Shown here: piece after piece, positions 62,760-64,000 of the stretch | Position numbering within the stretch: position 1 is the stretch's first letter | How the letters are laid out: each line of letters begins with the position of its first letter | Assembly (NCBI RefSeq): GCF_001721645.1 | Contig: NZ_CP017141.1 | Coordinates: 6,014,001-6,078,000, forward strand | Reading direction: 5' to 3' | DNA length: 64,000 nucleotides | DNA from: Pedobacter steynii | Lineage (GTDB): Bacteria > Bacteroidota > Bacteroidia > Sphingobacteriales > Sphingobacteriaceae | The notes under the pieces: generated by a model | Databases searched by the model: none | The model's input: the letters and a program-made list of their open reading frames with translations, nothing else | Told to the model about the DNA's origin: nothing | Made by a program: the position numbers and the translations under genes

Positions 62760-64000
62760 TCAGGACTCAAAAAATACTTCCTGAAGGATACCGAAAGTGA
62801 TCACAGTAATGAGTATATCACTTTCATAGGGCGCGTTAATCGTAAAGCCCGGCTGGCTGTAGGTCTTTTTTAATTCTTCAATTTTATCAGGATTAAAAAA
62901 CCCTTGTCTTTTAATGCGATCATAAGACAGTAAATCGTTGATATATTCTGATTTATTTTGCAATAGATAAGGACTTCCAGGAGCGATAAAATGAAATTTT
63001 TCTCTTTCTAAAACTGCACTGGGAAGAAAACTCCGCGACATTCTTCTCAGGATATACTTTTCAGTAAAATCATTCAATTTAAGGTCTGCCGGAAGTTGGG
63101 CAGAGAACTCAATCAGCTTCTTATCCAGAAAAGGATAACGTACTTCAACTGAATTGGCCATCGCCATCCGGTCGCCATGATCTGATACCAGATGATCAAC
63201 CAACCTGATCTTATAGTCGATATAAGCTCTTTTGTTAATGTTGTTTCTCCCCTTAATGCGTTCAGCATTAATCACAAAATTGTTTAGACAATTAAACTCA
63301 TCAAAAGAAGATGCCAGATGATCTGAATAAATTCCTTTTTTAAATTCATCGAATTCTAAAAAATTCCTTTCGTAAAAAAAATCGCTGTCGCCCCACAACC
63401 TGTTGCGCAAAATCTTTTCTTCATGACTACTGGAATTCTGGATTAAATTCATCTCACGCATCTTATCAAAGCGATACCCCACATAACCCGCAAAAAACTC
63501 ATCTGCCCCCTCACCGGATAATATCACTTTGATGCCCTTTGCACGAACGGCCTCTGACAGACATAAAGAAGCAGTGTTATACGTTTCTTTAATCGGGCAT
63601 TCGCTGTGATAAACCGAGTGCCGGAGTCGTTTGCTGATATCTTCGAAATAGAAGATTTTTTGGTTCAGCACCGCATTGCTTTCTTTCGCAACTATTTTCT
63701 GATAAACAGACTCAGAATGTAAAGATTCCGTGAAATCGATCGAAAATGCTTCTTTTGCAACACCGGGAAACATCTTGCTGACTTTTAACGCAATCATAGA
63801 AGAATCCAATCCCCCACTTACGTATAAACCTGATGGAACATCCGCACGAAGTCTTAAATTGATGGATTCTTCAAAGATAGTTTCCAACTCATCTACATAA
63901 GCCTGCTCAGGCTTTCCGTTCATGGGCATGTCCCCCATAGGGTAAATCAAATCCCAATATTCTACGTCGGTGATTTGCTGATGATCGTCAATAACAAGAT
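62760..64000 (-). CDS. Asparagine synthetase-like protein, C-terminal part (5' end outside window)
   Basis: The frame is open to the window's right edge, giving 413 codons of the synthetase half. The ATP pyrophosphatase loop is GLYVSGGLDSSMIALKVS, followed by LSGEGADEFFAGYVGYRFDK and HGDRMAMANSVEVRYPFLDK, both hallmarks of class B asparagine synthetases. The first in-frame start in the window (63950) is a TTG within conserved sequence, so the true start and any N-terminal glutaminase domain are beyond the edge. It would form an amide using ATP, either making Asn for the pathway or amidating the product. It lies 33 bases upstream of the cupin gene and is the first visible gene of the operon. 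Confidence 0.9.
   Translation of the reverse strand, partial: LVIDDHQQITDVEYWDLIYPMGDMPMNGKPEQAYVDELETIFEESINLRLRADVPSGLYVSGGLDSSMIALKVSKMFPGVAKEAFSIDFTESLHSESVYQKIVAKESNAVLNQKIFYFEDISKRLRHSVYHSECPIKETYNTASLCLSEAVRAKGIKVILSGEGADEFFAGYVGYRFDKMREMNLIQNSSSHEEKILRNRLWGDSDFFYERNFLEFDEFKKGIYSDHLASSFDEFNCLNNFVINAERIKGRNNINKRAYIDYKIRLVDHLVSDHGDRMAMANSVEVRYPFLDKKLIEFSAQLPADLKLNDFTEKYILRRMSRSFLPSAVLEREKFHFIAPGSPYLLQNKSEYINDLLSYDRIKRQGFFNPDKIEELKKTYSQPGFTINAPYESDILITVITFGILQEVFFES

Noticed and set aside
1..64000. CRISPR arrays, insertion sequences, rRNA genes and prophage genes
   Set aside because: No regularly spaced repeats, transposase, rRNA or phage structural genes were recognised. The tail-fibre-like gene at 15707-16144 is a bare domain in a non-phage setting.

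Overview
The window looks like a chromosome segment of a Bacteroidota bacterium, most likely Sphingobacteriaceae (Pedobacter-like). Supporting signs are a SusC/SusD pair with an ECF sigma factor and FecR anti-sigma factor, Bacteroidota-type promoters (TTG, about 20 bases, TAnnTTTG), weak Shine-Dalgarno sequences, LytTR/LytS signalling, DUF4374/DUF4843 lipoproteins and moderate A+T content. Genus-level placement is inference.

Layout. 1-16.5 kb is housekeeping and accessory: the end of a DUF4374 protein, a GH63-like glucosidase, an HD hydrolase, an uncharacterised exported protein, a DUF922 protease-like protein, a LytS/LytTR two-component pair divergent from an ABC transporter whose permease is fused to an M1 peptidase, and a membrane class III nucleotide cyclase. 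16.6-21.5 kb is a glycerol operon read leftward (glpD, glpK, glpF, outer membrane protein). A tRNA-Lys(TTT) with a near-perfect promoter follows at 21.9 kb, then a flavin reductase-like gene that may carry a terminal frameshift. 23.1-33.6 kb is a leftward nutrient-uptake locus: sigma factor, FecR, SusC, SusD, DUF4843 lipoprotein, PKD-like lipoprotein and a TlpA-type thioredoxin protein. It has no glycosidase. A candidate rightward small RNA lies antisense to the susC 5' leader. 33.7-38.2 kb holds small membrane proteins, a methyltransferase and two AraC regulators.

38.2-64.0 kb is the most interesting part, a biosynthetic cluster. At least nine tightly packed leftward genes run from beyond the right edge to 40.65 kb: asparagine synthetase-like protein, cupin/JmjC-like oxygenase with ankyrin-like tail, a three-domain NRPS (A-T-C), a 3399-residue NRPS (half-C, C-A-T-C-A-T-C-A-T), an exported beta-lactamase-family hydrolase, a TauD/SyrP-like dioxygenase, a beta-lactamase-family domain fused to a cyclic-peptide-type ABC exporter, an Asp/Glu racemase-family enzyme and a family 2 glycosyltransferase. 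A large alpha/beta hydrolase converges on the operon, with an AraC regulator before it.

Reading the adenylation pockets by eye gives, in order, an unassigned residue, Thr, Ser and a basic residue (Lys/Orn-like). There is no thioesterase, reductase or epimerisation domain. The racemase may supply D-residues and the oxygenases may hydroxylate building blocks. How the product is released is not evident. More modules may lie beyond the right edge. I do not recognise this cluster as a characterised one.
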